DNA from: Apilactobacillus nanyangensis
GTDB taxonomy: Bacteria > Bacillota > Bacilli > Lactobacillales > Lactobacillaceae
Direction of reading: 5' to 3'
DNA length: 61,625 bases
Assembly (NCBI RefSeq): GCF_016861915.1
Contig: NZ_BOLX01000012.1
Span: 1-61,625, forward strand
The notes beneath the pieces were generated by a model. That model was given only the letters and a program-made list of their open reading frames with translations, was not told where the DNA came from and searched no databases. Shown here in pieces: positions 23,661-31,546 of this stretch (position 1 is the first letter of the stretch; each line of letters begins with the position of its first letter). The position numbers and the translations under genes were made by a program.

Positions 23661-24551
23661 TTACATAAATTTTTTAAACGAATCGGGAAGTGGCGACTTA
23701 ATCTCGATTTGATCCATATAATAAGGCCGGATCAGTGTTAACTTCCAGGAATGAAGTAACATATCATCATTATCTGAATTAGGGTTATACAAAGGGTCAC
23801 CCACAATTGGGTGGCCAATGGATACTAAATGGACCCTAAGTTGATGGGTGCGCCCAGTATGCAGTGATAATTCGACTAAAGAATGCTCGTCGGTGGTAGA
23901 TTGCACCATATAGTCGGTTTTAGCCTGAAACGGTTTGATACCATCAATTTTTCGTTTGCGTTTATCATTCGGGTCAAAACCAATCGGTTTATCGATGGTT
24001 CCGGTTGGTGGATTGATGATGCCATCGGTCCAAGCCAGATAGTTTCGATGGATGATTTTGTCCTTGATTAGACGCACTAAGATAGGGACGACAGCGGGAT
24101 TCTTACCCACGATAATTGCGCCTGACGTGAATTGATCTAAGCGATGAATCATAAAGGCGTGCTGATTATTTTGATTTAGGTAGGCCTCACAGAAGTTTAA
24201 TAGTGTGTTGGTTTCACCAGGTTGATTAGGGTGGGTCTTGAACCCACGTGGTTTATTGACCACCAATAAATCTGCATCTTCGTATAAGATTTCCGGTTTG
24301 ATAGAATCGTCAGGAATCAGGTTTTGTACTGGTAGCGAAAAATCATCCTCAACAAATGTGAGGTGGATTTCATCGCCATTTTTAATCGCGAAATTCATGG
24401 GTAAATACTTGTTATTGACCAAGACGCGTTCATTGGTCCTCAAAGAGAAGATGAGGTGCTTAGGGATTAATAATTGCTTTTGTAGGTATTCTCGTAGCGA
24501 GGTTTCTTCATCGATTTCAGAAACGGTTAGTTTATATTCCCATTTTTGCAT
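23661..24551 (-). CDS. RluA/RluD-family pseudouridine synthase
   Basis: 296 residues. The N-terminal S4-like region (about 12-75; LREYLQKQLLIPKHLIFSLR) is followed by the RluA catalytic core. It holds the motif HRLDQFTSGAIIVGKN, with the catalytic Asp, at about 140-155, then LVELSLHTGRTHQLRVHL and IGHPIVGDPLY. It isomerises uridines in rRNA or tRNA; the exact site cannot be told among the several RluA paralogues of lactobacilli. SD GAGGTG. Confidence 0.92.
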   Translation of the reverse strand: MQKWEYKLTVSEIDEETSLREYLQKQLLIPKHLIFSLRTNERVLVNNKYLPMNFAIKNGDEIHLTFVEDDFSLPVQNLIPDDSIKPEILYEDADLLVVNKPRGFKTHPNQPGETNTLLNFCEAYLNQNNQHAFMIHRLDQFTSGAIIVGKNPAVVPILVRLIKDKIIHRNYLAWTDGIINPPTGTIDKPIGFDPNDKRKRKIDGIKPFQAKTDYMVQSTTDEHSLVELSLHTGRTHQLRVHLVSIGHPIVGDPLYNPNSDNDDMLLHSWKLTLIRPYYMDQIEIKSPLPDSFKKFM

Positions 24552-24637
24552 TTTTTCACCTCTTTTAGTCCAATGTGTTACTATATTTAGTCGAGTTGTG
24601 ATAAGGTGTAAATAGTAATTTTAAACCGGAGGGCATT

Positions 24638-25018
24638 ATGGATAAAAAGATTATCTGCCTTTGGAGTCTCTTATCACTAGTAATGTTTATTATATGTGAT
24701 TTTTTAATGGGTGAAAATGCCCAAGATCTAATCAAGACAATTATTGTCGCTGCAGTATTATATCTACTTCTAATTATAGGTGGTTTACTTAAGTGGCGTC
24801 TAGCTTACCACTTCCTATTATTCGTCGTGGGTATCTATACTTTAGCAATGATTAGAATCGTATTCATCTTTGCGACCCAAAGCCATAGTGGCGTTTCAGT
24901 ACTAGCAGTCGTGTTTGCGGTGCTAGGAATTATTGTGAACTTATTGTGGTATCGAATCGCCGCAAAACAAATTAAAAGCGACTACGTAAGAATCGTTAAA
25001 AAGAACGTAAAAAAATAA
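24638..25018 (+). CDS. Four-helix membrane protein, unknown function
   Basis: 126 residues with hydrophobic helices at about 5-23, 31-50, 54-80 and 87-108, then a basic cytoplasmic tail (IKSDYVRIVKKNVKK). SD GGAGG at good distance. It is followed 18 bases later by the gene at 25037 and probably co-transcribed. No family recognised. Confidence 0.78.
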   Translation: MDKKIICLWSLLSLVMFIICDFLMGENAQDLIKTIIVAAVLYLLLIIGGLLKWRLAYHFLLFVVGIYTLAMIRIVFIFATQSHSGVSVLAVVFAVLGIIVNLLWYRIAAKQIKSDYVRIVKKNVKK

Positions 25019-25036
25019 GATAGGTGTTTTAATAAT

Positions 25037-25570
25037 ATGGAAATGGATGCACAAAAATTTATCGATGATGTAACTGCTGAAAGTTTTGAAACTTACTCGG
25101 CTGAAGTATCTTTAGCAGATTTGAAGAAGGACACTGCCAAGGCGTTTCAACCATTGATGGAATTCATGGAAGAACAAGTGAACAGTGGTCGTTTGGCCTC
25201 TGCTTTATTACAAGTAAAGGGTGAAGAAATTAGTTTTTACCTACAAAATAACATCGTGAACTTACCATACAGATACATCAAGAATATCTCAAAGATGATG
25301 AGTGACGAAACTAACTGTCCGCTAAACGTCTACATGTTCGTAGAGTCACCTGATGTGAACCGTTCAAAGATGCGTATTGATGAATTATCATCACAAGACG
25401 ACTTTGCGGTCAACGCTGATTTAAGCGCTAAATTAGGTGCGTGGGCAAATGACCAACTTGCTGCAATCGAAGAAAACCAAAAGATTGAACAAGAAGCTGC
25501 TGAACAGACAGACAAGAAAAAGCCAGCTGCTAAGAAGAAAACTACTAAAAAGACTACCAAGAAAAAATAG
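25037..25570 (+). CDS. Hypothetical cytosolic protein with lysine-rich tail
   Basis: 177 residues, mostly helical and acidic up to about residue 150, then a low-complexity basic tail of KKPAAKKKTTKK type. Without a signal peptide it should be intracellular. The tail resembles nucleic-acid-binding extensions. I recognise no domain. The stop is followed directly by the promoter of a candidate structured RNA. Confidence 0.72.
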   Translation: MEMDAQKFIDDVTAESFETYSAEVSLADLKKDTAKAFQPLMEFMEEQVNSGRLASALLQVKGEEISFYLQNNIVNLPYRYIKNISKMMSDETNCPLNVYMFVESPDVNRSKMRIDELSSQDDFAVNADLSAKLGAWANDQLAAIEENQKIEQEAAEQTDKKKPAAKKKTTKKTTKKK

Positions 25571-25795
25571 TCTAAATTACTCTTATGTGTTATACTACTT
25601 GTTGCGATGAGTCGAGGAGATCGCGCAACTACGGTTGTATTCACAAGATGTGATTAAGCGATATTTTCGAAGGGGACACATTATGCGGACGTAATTCGCG
25701 TGTCTGATATGTTGGTGATGTGAACACCACTTATCCGTCTACTTAGTAGATGCCAAAAAGAGCGTAACTTCATTTGAAGTTACGCTCTTTTTTAT
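25568..25795 (+). ncRNA. Candidate structured non-coding RNA (about 190 nt)
   Basis: An extended -10 (TGT-TATACT, 25588-25596) with a weak -35 starts a roughly 190-base stretch without an ORF, ending at a strong terminator (25757-25793). It is unusually GC-rich for the neighbourhood and holds several stems: GTTGCG/CGCAAC (about 25601-25627), GACAC/GTGTC, GGTG/CACC and TCTAC-TTA-GTAGA. The following gene is convergent, so this is not its leader. Size is in the 6S RNA range, but I could not match 6S, tmRNA, SRP or RNase P signatures. Confidence 0.55.
25757..25793. terminator. Bidirectional rho-independent terminator
   Basis: AAAGAGCGTAACTTC-ATTT-GAAGTTACGCTCTTT. It ends the candidate RNA and the convergent methyltransferase gene. 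Confidence 0.93.
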
Positions 25796-26634
25796 TTAAC
25801 CAAGTATAGTTGATCTTCGATTAAATCAAATGGTTTGTGGTGACGGTTTAAGTTCTTAACGTCATCGTTTTCGATAAATTCAGCATTATCCCAGAATTGT
25901 TTAGAATTGGTGGCACCGTATTTTTCACCAATGGTGATTAGTGGAATGTTCTTACCGGATTCACGGATGGTTGATAATAACTTCCAGTCGATATCGACAC
26001 CATCGGGAGACCAGCACATGATGATGTAGTCAATGTCGTCTTTGTACTTATTGAAGGCATCGATTGCATCCAATGATTCGACGTCGGTAACCAGATGTTT
26101 ACCGGTTTCGTTTTCCTTCTTCCATGCTAGGTTGTCGGTACAAATGACATCGGCGCCATTCTCGCGTAATCCCTTTGAGATGTATCCATTTCCGGCCATT
26201 ACTTCCAAAGTTTTTTTACCATTTATGAAATTGGCAATGTCATTGGTAAATGGGGCGGAGATGTATGCCCACATACCGTATTGGCCTTCTAGATAGTCAC
26301 GAAATTCACGTAGGTCTTGATCTAGTTTTGGTAATTGGTCGACGAATTGATTCCAGACGGCGTCGCCCTTAGGATCACCCATTGGGTATTTTTCGTTCAC
26401 GTAGGCGAAAATGGTATCTTGAATATCGTCTGGCAATAACAACACCGGCAAATCCTGTGGTAATTGGCTTTGTTGCAACAAGCGGTCCGCTTCTAAAACG
26501 TTATTGATTAAATATTTAATGTCAGAAAAATCACTGAATAGGTCATAGTACTTCTTCATTCTTTCAATGTATGAAGGCTTATGGGTGATTTTTTTATTTT
26601 TCTTCATTTTCTTGAGTAGTTTCTTTTTATCCAT
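25792..26634 (-). CDS. SAM-dependent methyltransferase-like protein
   Basis: 280 residues. The C-terminal half has a Rossmann SAM-binding pattern: TLEVMAGNGYISKGLRENGA (motif I, about 138-157), ICTDNLAWK (motif II acidic residue) and IDYIIMCWSPDGVD (motif IV-like). The basic N-terminus (KKKLLKKMKKNKKITHKPSY) and helical region precede it. The substrate is unknown; the PDG rather than NPPY motif argues against a standard DNA adenine methylase. Monocistronic. Confidence 0.75.
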   Translation of the reverse strand: MDKKKLLKKMKKNKKITHKPSYIERMKKYYDLFSDFSDIKYLINNVLEADRLLQQSQLPQDLPVLLLPDDIQDTIFAYVNEKYPMGDPKGDAVWNQFVDQLPKLDQDLREFRDYLEGQYGMWAYISAPFTNDIANFINGKKTLEVMAGNGYISKGLRENGADVICTDNLAWKKENETGKHLVTDVESLDAIDAFNKYKDDIDYIIMCWSPDGVDIDWKLLSTIRESGKNIPLITIGEKYGATNSKQFWDNAEFIENDDVKNLNRHHKPFDLIEDQLYLVK

Positions 26635-26707
26635 TGTCTAACTCCCTTGAGTTGGTTAATTATTATTTTATGGGAAAACCGATATGAATGCAAAAAAGCG
26701 GGTATTA

Positions 26708-26724
26708 TGTCACATCATATAACA
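26708..26724. promoter_or_regulatory. GlnR box (distal)
   Basis: TGTCA-N7-TAACA matches the GlnR/TnrA consensus TGTNA-N7-TNACA exactly. It lies 95 bases upstream of a second box, before the ammonium transporter. Confidence 0.85.
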
Positions 26725-26795
26725 TAATATGCCATTATTTTGGATTTAAATTCAAATTAAAGGGAATTAGCCCTGTACTTATTTAATTTTAATGA

Positions 26796-26819
26796 TATAA
26801 TATGTTACATGATATAACA
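26796..26819 (+). promoter_or_regulatory. amtB -10 element with proximal GlnR box
   Basis: -10 TATAAT (26796-26801) abuts TGTTA-N7-TAACA (26803-26819), another exact GlnR site covering the transcription start. GlnR bound with feedback-inhibited glutamine synthetase would repress transport under nitrogen excess. Confidence 0.88.
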
Positions 26820-26845
26820 TTATAAGGAAATGAAGGTAGATATTG

Positions 26846-28174
26846 ATGGATTTAGCAAGTACTGGATTTGTTTTTATTTCAAGTATTTTAGTTCTGTTTA
26901 TGACACCGGGTCTAGCATTCTTCTATGGGGGCCTAGTTTCAAAGAAAAACGTTGTTAACACTACCATGTCAGTATTCATTATGACTGGTTTAGCGGTTAT
27001 TCTTTGGGTTGTATTTGGTTACAGCCTTTCATTCTCAGGTGATATAGGTGGATTTATTGGAAACCTAGCCCATCCATTTATGAATGGAATTGATCTTACA
27101 TCACTAACACCAACTAAGATTCCAGTAAGCATTTACTCAATCTTTGAAATGATGTTTGCGGTTATCACTCCAGCGCTATTCGTTGGTGCGATTGTTGGTC
27201 GTATTCGTTTCAAATTCTTATTATGGTTTGTAATCCTATGGTCAATTATCATTTACTACCCAATGGTACACATGGTATGGTCACCAACTGGATTCTTAGC
27301 AAAGCTAGGTACTTTAGACTTTGCTGGTGGAACTGTCGTACATATTAATGCAGGGGTTACTGCGTTGGTATTATCAATTTACCTAGGTAAGCGTCTAAAC
27401 TTCGGTAAAGAAACTAAGCACTACAACCTTTCATGGGTATTGCTAGGTACTACCATTCTTTGGATTGGTTGGTATGGTTTCAACGCCGGATCAGCTCTAG
27501 GTGTCAACAATGTCGCAATGCAAGCTACCATGACATCAACTGTTGCTGCGGCAACTTCAATGATGGTATGGATGCTATTAGACATGCACTTTGTAGGTAA
27601 GCCACAATTGGGTGGTATCTGTACTGGTACACTTTGTGGACTTGTCGGTATCACTCCAGCGGCTGGTTTCGTAACTATCGCCGGTGCATTTGCAATCGGT
27701 ATCGTTGCTACTCTAGTAAGTTACTTCTACGTAAACGTGCTAAAGGCTAAAGTAGGTGCCGATGACACACTTGATGCATTCGGTTGTCACGGTGTTTCAG
27801 GAATGGTCGGAAGTATCATGACTGGTCTATTTGCCACTAAGGCGGTAAACAGCTCAGTTGTAGACAACGGTCTATTCTACGGTGGTGGTTTCAAGTTATT
27901 CCTAACTCAAATCATCGCTACTTTAGTAACAATCATCTTCGTTGCAGTGGCTTGTGCAATTATTATTTCACTACTAAAACTAGTAATGCCAATGCGTGTA
28001 ACTGAAGAAGAAGAAAGAGCCGGACTAGATATCGTAGAACACGGTGAAGCTGCCGATTACATGGTTTCATACGGTGAAACTGGTAAGGATCACAGCAAGG
28101 ATATCGAAGTTAACGCTGACGAGTTTAAGGGGCAAATTAACCACTTAGACAATCCAAATCTACCAAAAGATTAA
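26846..28174 (+). CDS. amtB: Ammonium transporter, Amt family
   Basis: 442 residues from ATG 26846; a TTG one codon earlier fits the SD less well. Eleven transmembrane helices. Amt hallmarks are LVLFMTPGLAFFYGGLV, the pore-lining His in GGTVVHINAG and later DAFGCHGVSGMVGS, the Trp gate region and WIGWYGFNAGSALGVN. The long cytoplasmic tail (after about 385) would contact PII, though no glnK lies adjacent. Two GlnR boxes precede the gene, tying it to nitrogen limitation. Confidence 0.96.
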   Translation: MDLASTGFVFISSILVLFMTPGLAFFYGGLVSKKNVVNTTMSVFIMTGLAVILWVVFGYSLSFSGDIGGFIGNLAHPFMNGIDLTSLTPTKIPVSIYSIFEMMFAVITPALFVGAIVGRIRFKFLLWFVILWSIIIYYPMVHMVWSPTGFLAKLGTLDFAGGTVVHINAGVTALVLSIYLGKRLNFGKETKHYNLSWVLLGTTILWIGWYGFNAGSALGVNNVAMQATMTSTVAAATSMMVWMLLDMHFVGKPQLGGICTGTLCGLVGITPAAGFVTIAGAFAIGIVATLVSYFYVNVLKAKVGADDTLDAFGCHGVSGMVGSIMTGLFATKAVNSSVVDNGLFYGGGFKLFLTQIIATLVTIIFVAVACAIIISLLKLVMPMRVTEEEERAGLDIVEHGEAADYMVSYGETGKDHSKDIEVNADEFKGQINHLDNPNLPKD

Positions 28175-28187
28175 AAATATTAAATAC

Positions 28188-28221
28188 AAAAAAACTCCAG
28201 AAAATATTCTGGAGTTTTTTT
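28188..28221. terminator. Bidirectional rho-independent terminator
   Basis: AAACTCCAGAA-AATA-TTCTGGAGTTT with A and T flanks, between convergent amtB and the XRE gene. Confidence 0.92.
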
Positions 28222-28651
28222 ACATTTTATAATCATCAAAATTTAAATTAAGTTCTTCTTGGTATGCTTCTGGTTGTTCACCATCTTCTAGGTATTGGCG
28301 GTCCTTGCCATGAAGGTACCCATTGATAAGTTGATATACTTGGTATCTGTCTTCTTGATCCAAAGTATGGTTACCAAAGGTTAGCTCATTTTTTTCCATC
28401 AAGACGCTACCTAGATTGAAATGTTCAACAGAAGTTCTTCCTGTCAAATAATCCATGCTGACGTTGAAGTACAATGCCAGTTTTTTGATTTCAACATACG
28501 AAGGTGAACGAATCCCACGTTCCCAATTACCAATTTGTGATGGGGTATTTTTGTGTTCATCTTCTGGAAATCTTTCGTTTAGATTGTTTGCAAGTTGGTT
28601 CATACTGATATGTTGCCCTTTTCTAAGGGCTCTTAATCGAATCGGAAACAT
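28220..28651 (-). CDS. XRE-family transcriptional regulator
   Basis: 143 residues. The helix-turn-helix at about 6-70 has an insertion (LNERFPEDEHKN) before SQIGNWERGIRSPSYVEIKK and ends LALYFNVSMDYLTGRT, as in many Firmicutes XRE proteins. The acidic C-terminus has no sensor domain. Divergent from the hydrolase gene at 28768. Targets unknown. Confidence 0.83.
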   Translation of the reverse strand: MFPIRLRALRKGQHISMNQLANNLNERFPEDEHKNTPSQIGNWERGIRSPSYVEIKKLALYFNVSMDYLTGRTSVEHFNLGSVLMEKNELTFGNHTLDQEDRYQVYQLINGYLHGKDRQYLEDGEQPEAYQEELNLNFDDYKM

Positions 28652-28767
28652 TTACAACACCTCTACGCATATTATAACCGAAAATGCGTCAAATTGGCGG
28701 GTAGTTGCTTTTTATTTATTGAAACTCTATACTCGAATTATTAAATACTGAAATGGAGAGCACTATC

Positions 28768-29721
28768 TTGAAAAAGAAAACCAAAATCTTATTAGCGACC
28801 GTGATTACGTTTATCGTTCTTACGGTGGTTGGTTTTGTTGGAGCGGGGATGTACTTCTACAATGTTGCCGTGGTTCCTTCTCACAAGACCTTCTTAAGCA
28901 ACGATAAAATTAAGAAAACTTCACCATTATATCCGGGTACCAAATGGTATTACGATGTCAAAAAAATTCACTGGACCCAAAAATCTGCGACTGGCAATTT
29001 AAAGCTGGTGGCAAACTACATTCCAGCTGATAAAAAGACGAATAAGACCGTTGTGATTGCCCACGGATACATGGGAAGTAAAGAAAAGATGGCACCTTAT
29101 GCCTATATCTTCCATCAAATGGGATATAACGTGTTGACTCCCGATGATAGGGGTCAGGGCCAAAGTCAAGGTAACTACGTTGGTTATGGTTGGCCAGATC
29201 GACTCGATTACATTAAATGGATGAAAAAGGTCATTAAGTACCAAGGACCAAAGACACAAATCGTTATGTTTGGTGTCAGCATGGGTGGGGCAACTACCAT
29301 GATGGTATCAGGTCAAAAGGATGTTCCGCATCAAGTTAAGGCGTTCATCGAAGATTGTGGATACACCAGTGTATCTGATGAAATCAACTACGAAGCTGGC
29401 CAACTTTACCACATGCCAGCATTCCCACGTTGGCCATTGGTACCAATCCTAAGTGGAATTACCCATGTTAGAGCAGGATACAGTATGTATGAAGCCTCAT
29501 CATTGAATCAAGTAAAGAAAAACCACCGTCCAATGTTATTCATTCACGGTGCCAACGATAAGTTTGTGCCAACTAGAATGGTTTATCCATTATACAAGGC
29601 AAGCAAGGGACCAAAACAACTACTTGTAGTGAAAAATGCGGCCCACGCAGCTTCTTATCAAACTAATCCAAAATTATATGTTGATACAATTAAGGGATTT
29701 TTGAACAAATATTTTAAATAA
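28768..29721 (+). CDS. Membrane-anchored alpha/beta hydrolase
   Basis: 317 residues from TTG 28768, which sits 7-8 bases after SD GGAGAG; the in-frame ATG at 28753 has no SD. One N-terminal transmembrane helix (about 4-30) places the catalytic domain outside. Nucleophile elbow FGVSMGG, oxyanion region IAHGYMGS, the DDRGQGQS segment and a late His (KNAAHAAS) complete a Ser-Asp-His triad. It is like Bacillus YqkD-type hydrolases; substrate unknown. Followed by a terminator. Confidence 0.87.
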   Translation: MKKKTKILLATVITFIVLTVVGFVGAGMYFYNVAVVPSHKTFLSNDKIKKTSPLYPGTKWYYDVKKIHWTQKSATGNLKLVANYIPADKKTNKTVVIAHGYMGSKEKMAPYAYIFHQMGYNVLTPDDRGQGQSQGNYVGYGWPDRLDYIKWMKKVIKYQGPKTQIVMFGVSMGGATTMMVSGQKDVPHQVKAFIEDCGYTSVSDEINYEAGQLYHMPAFPRWPLVPILSGITHVRAGYSMYEASSLNQVKKNHRPMLFIHGANDKFVPTRMVYPLYKASKGPKQLLVVKNAAHAASYQTNPKLYVDTIKGFLNKYFK

Positions 29722-29726
29722 ATTCT

Positions 29727-29758
29727 AAGGCGTTAGATGTTTAATCTAGCGCCTTTTT
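29727..29758 (+). terminator. Rho-independent terminator
   Basis: GGCGTTAGAT-GTTTA-ATCTAGCGCC stem, then T5. Confidence 0.9.
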
Positions 29759-29893
29759 CATAATTTTAAAAACTTTCAGTGTATCAAACAGGGGGTTAAA
29801 TGTTATTATAGATAGTGTGTAATAACACCATCAAACAATACGTTTAATAATCGTTTAAAAAATAAATAAAATAATCAGAAAGGAGGACGCTTT

Positions 29894-31486
29894 TTGATTG
29901 AACTAGCCGCATTAGTATTTTTAATCGCTGGTGCTTTATTAGGTTTTTGGGTTAGTGATATGCGCATCAAAGGTCAAGTCGATGCCGCCAAGAGCAAAGC
30001 AGCTCAATATTTGCAAAAGACTGCAGATGAGACTGCTATCAAGGCCAAGCAAATCATTGCTGATGATAAAGAAGACATCATGCAATACCAAAAGATTGCC
30101 GATGATGAAATCGAATCTCAAAAAGAAGAGAATGTCACTCGTGAAAACCGTTTGAACCAACACGAAAAGTACTTGGAACAAATGAAGAACCGTTTGACTA
30201 AATATACTAATGATTTAAATGAACGCAGCGATGAACAAGCTAAGGTCCAAGATGATATCGACGACGTCATGCACCAAGCCGAAGATATTTGGCAACAACG
30301 TGAATTGACGCTTCAATCAATCAGTCACATTGATAAGAACTACGCTCGTCATGCTGTGTTAAATCATACCGAAAACGCTCTTCGTCGTGAAAAAGACATC
30401 GAAGTGAAGTACAACTTGTCTGAAAGTAAGGTTGCCGCTAACAAGATTGCTAACGACTTAGTAATCGAAGCCATTCAAAGAGGCCCTAGGGATGAACCTA
30501 GAAGTCACATTGAAAGAAATATCGCCTTGCCAAGTAGCGACATCAAATCCAAGTTAATTGGTAAGGATGAACAACACGTTCGTCTACTACAAACACTAAC
30601 TGGAACTGATTTAATCTTTGATGAAGATTACCCATTACTACTTCACATTGTTACTCATGATCCAATTAGAAGAGAAATTGCTCGTACTACAATTGAAAGC
30701 TTAATTATTTCTCGTCACTTTACCAACAGCAACATCGAGTATTTGGTTAATACCACTACGCAAAAGGTGAATGCTTCATTACGTGAAACTGGTGAAACAG
30801 TCGTTCATTCATTACACGTTGGTCGTATTCATCCTGACTTGATGAAGATTATTGGTAAGTTGAAGTTTAGAACTAGTTATGGTCAAAACGTTTTATACCA
30901 CTCAATTGAAACAGCTCAATTGACCGGTGCCTTAGCTGCCGAATTAGGTTTGAACACCCAATTAGCTAAACGTGCTGGACTACTTCACGATATTGGTAAA
31001 GCCATTGACCACGAAGTTGGTGGAACCCACGTTGAACTAGGGGTAAAACTAACCGAGGCCTTTGGTGAAAACGAAGTCGTTGTTAACTCAATTGCTTCTC
31101 ACCACGGTGACGTCGAACCAACTGATCCAATCGCAATTCTAGTTGCTACTGCCGACGCTATTTCTGGTGCTCGTCCAGGAGCTAGAAGTGAATCAATTGA
31201 AGAATACGTCAGTCGTCTACGTAACCTAGAAAATATTGCTAACCAACACAAGGGTGTTCGTGATAGCTATGCAATCCAAGCTGGACGTGAAATCAGAATT
31301 ATTGTAAATCCTGAAATGTTAAATGATGATAACAGTAAGTTATTGACTAAACACGTTAAGGATCAAATTCAAGATGAATTGACTTATCCAGGTAAGATTA
31401 AGGTTACTACCATTCGTGAACTTAAAGCCGTTCAATACGTTGGTAAGAACAAGAAACGCAATCATAATACAGTTAAAGAAGCTTAA
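29894..31486 (+). CDS. Ribonuclease Y-family protein with degenerate KH domain
   Basis: 530 residues, starting at TTG 29894 after SD AAAGGAGG. RNase Y architecture: N-terminal membrane helix (1-20), long coiled coil (about 25-150), KH domain (about 205-270), and HD endonuclease domain with HDIGKAIDHEV (about 370) and ASHHGDVEPTD, ending at IKVTTIRELKAV. Normally it initiates mRNA decay at the membrane. Odd here: the KH loop that reads GREG in RNase Y is GKDE (residues 223-226), and the region just before it is strongly divergent. A canonical rny may exist elsewhere. Single gene with its own terminator. Confidence 0.88.
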   Translation: MIELAALVFLIAGALLGFWVSDMRIKGQVDAAKSKAAQYLQKTADETAIKAKQIIADDKEDIMQYQKIADDEIESQKEENVTRENRLNQHEKYLEQMKNRLTKYTNDLNERSDEQAKVQDDIDDVMHQAEDIWQQRELTLQSISHIDKNYARHAVLNHTENALRREKDIEVKYNLSESKVAANKIANDLVIEAIQRGPRDEPRSHIERNIALPSSDIKSKLIGKDEQHVRLLQTLTGTDLIFDEDYPLLLHIVTHDPIRREIARTTIESLIISRHFTNSNIEYLVNTTTQKVNASLRETGETVVHSLHVGRIHPDLMKIIGKLKFRTSYGQNVLYHSIETAQLTGALAAELGLNTQLAKRAGLLHDIGKAIDHEVGGTHVELGVKLTEAFGENEVVVNSIASHHGDVEPTDPIAILVATADAISGARPGARSESIEEYVSRLRNLENIANQHKGVRDSYAIQAGREIRIIVNPEMLNDDNSKLLTKHVKDQIQDELTYPGKIKVTTIRELKAVQYVGKNKKRNHNTVKEA

Positions 31487-31504
31487 TGCTATTATTGTTA
31501 AACA

Positions 31505-31546
31505 AAAAAGAGTTCCAAAACCAATTGTTTTGGAACTCTTTTTTTA
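31505..31546. terminator. Bidirectional rho-independent terminator
   Basis: AAAAAAGAGTTCCAAAA-N8-TTTTGGAACTCTTTTTTT between convergent genes. Confidence 0.92.

Noticed and set aside
25571-25760. tmRNA, RNase P RNA or SRP RNA
   Set aside because: None of the conserved cores (tag ORF with ALAA, P4 helix sequences, SRP GGAA tetraloop domain) could be found.
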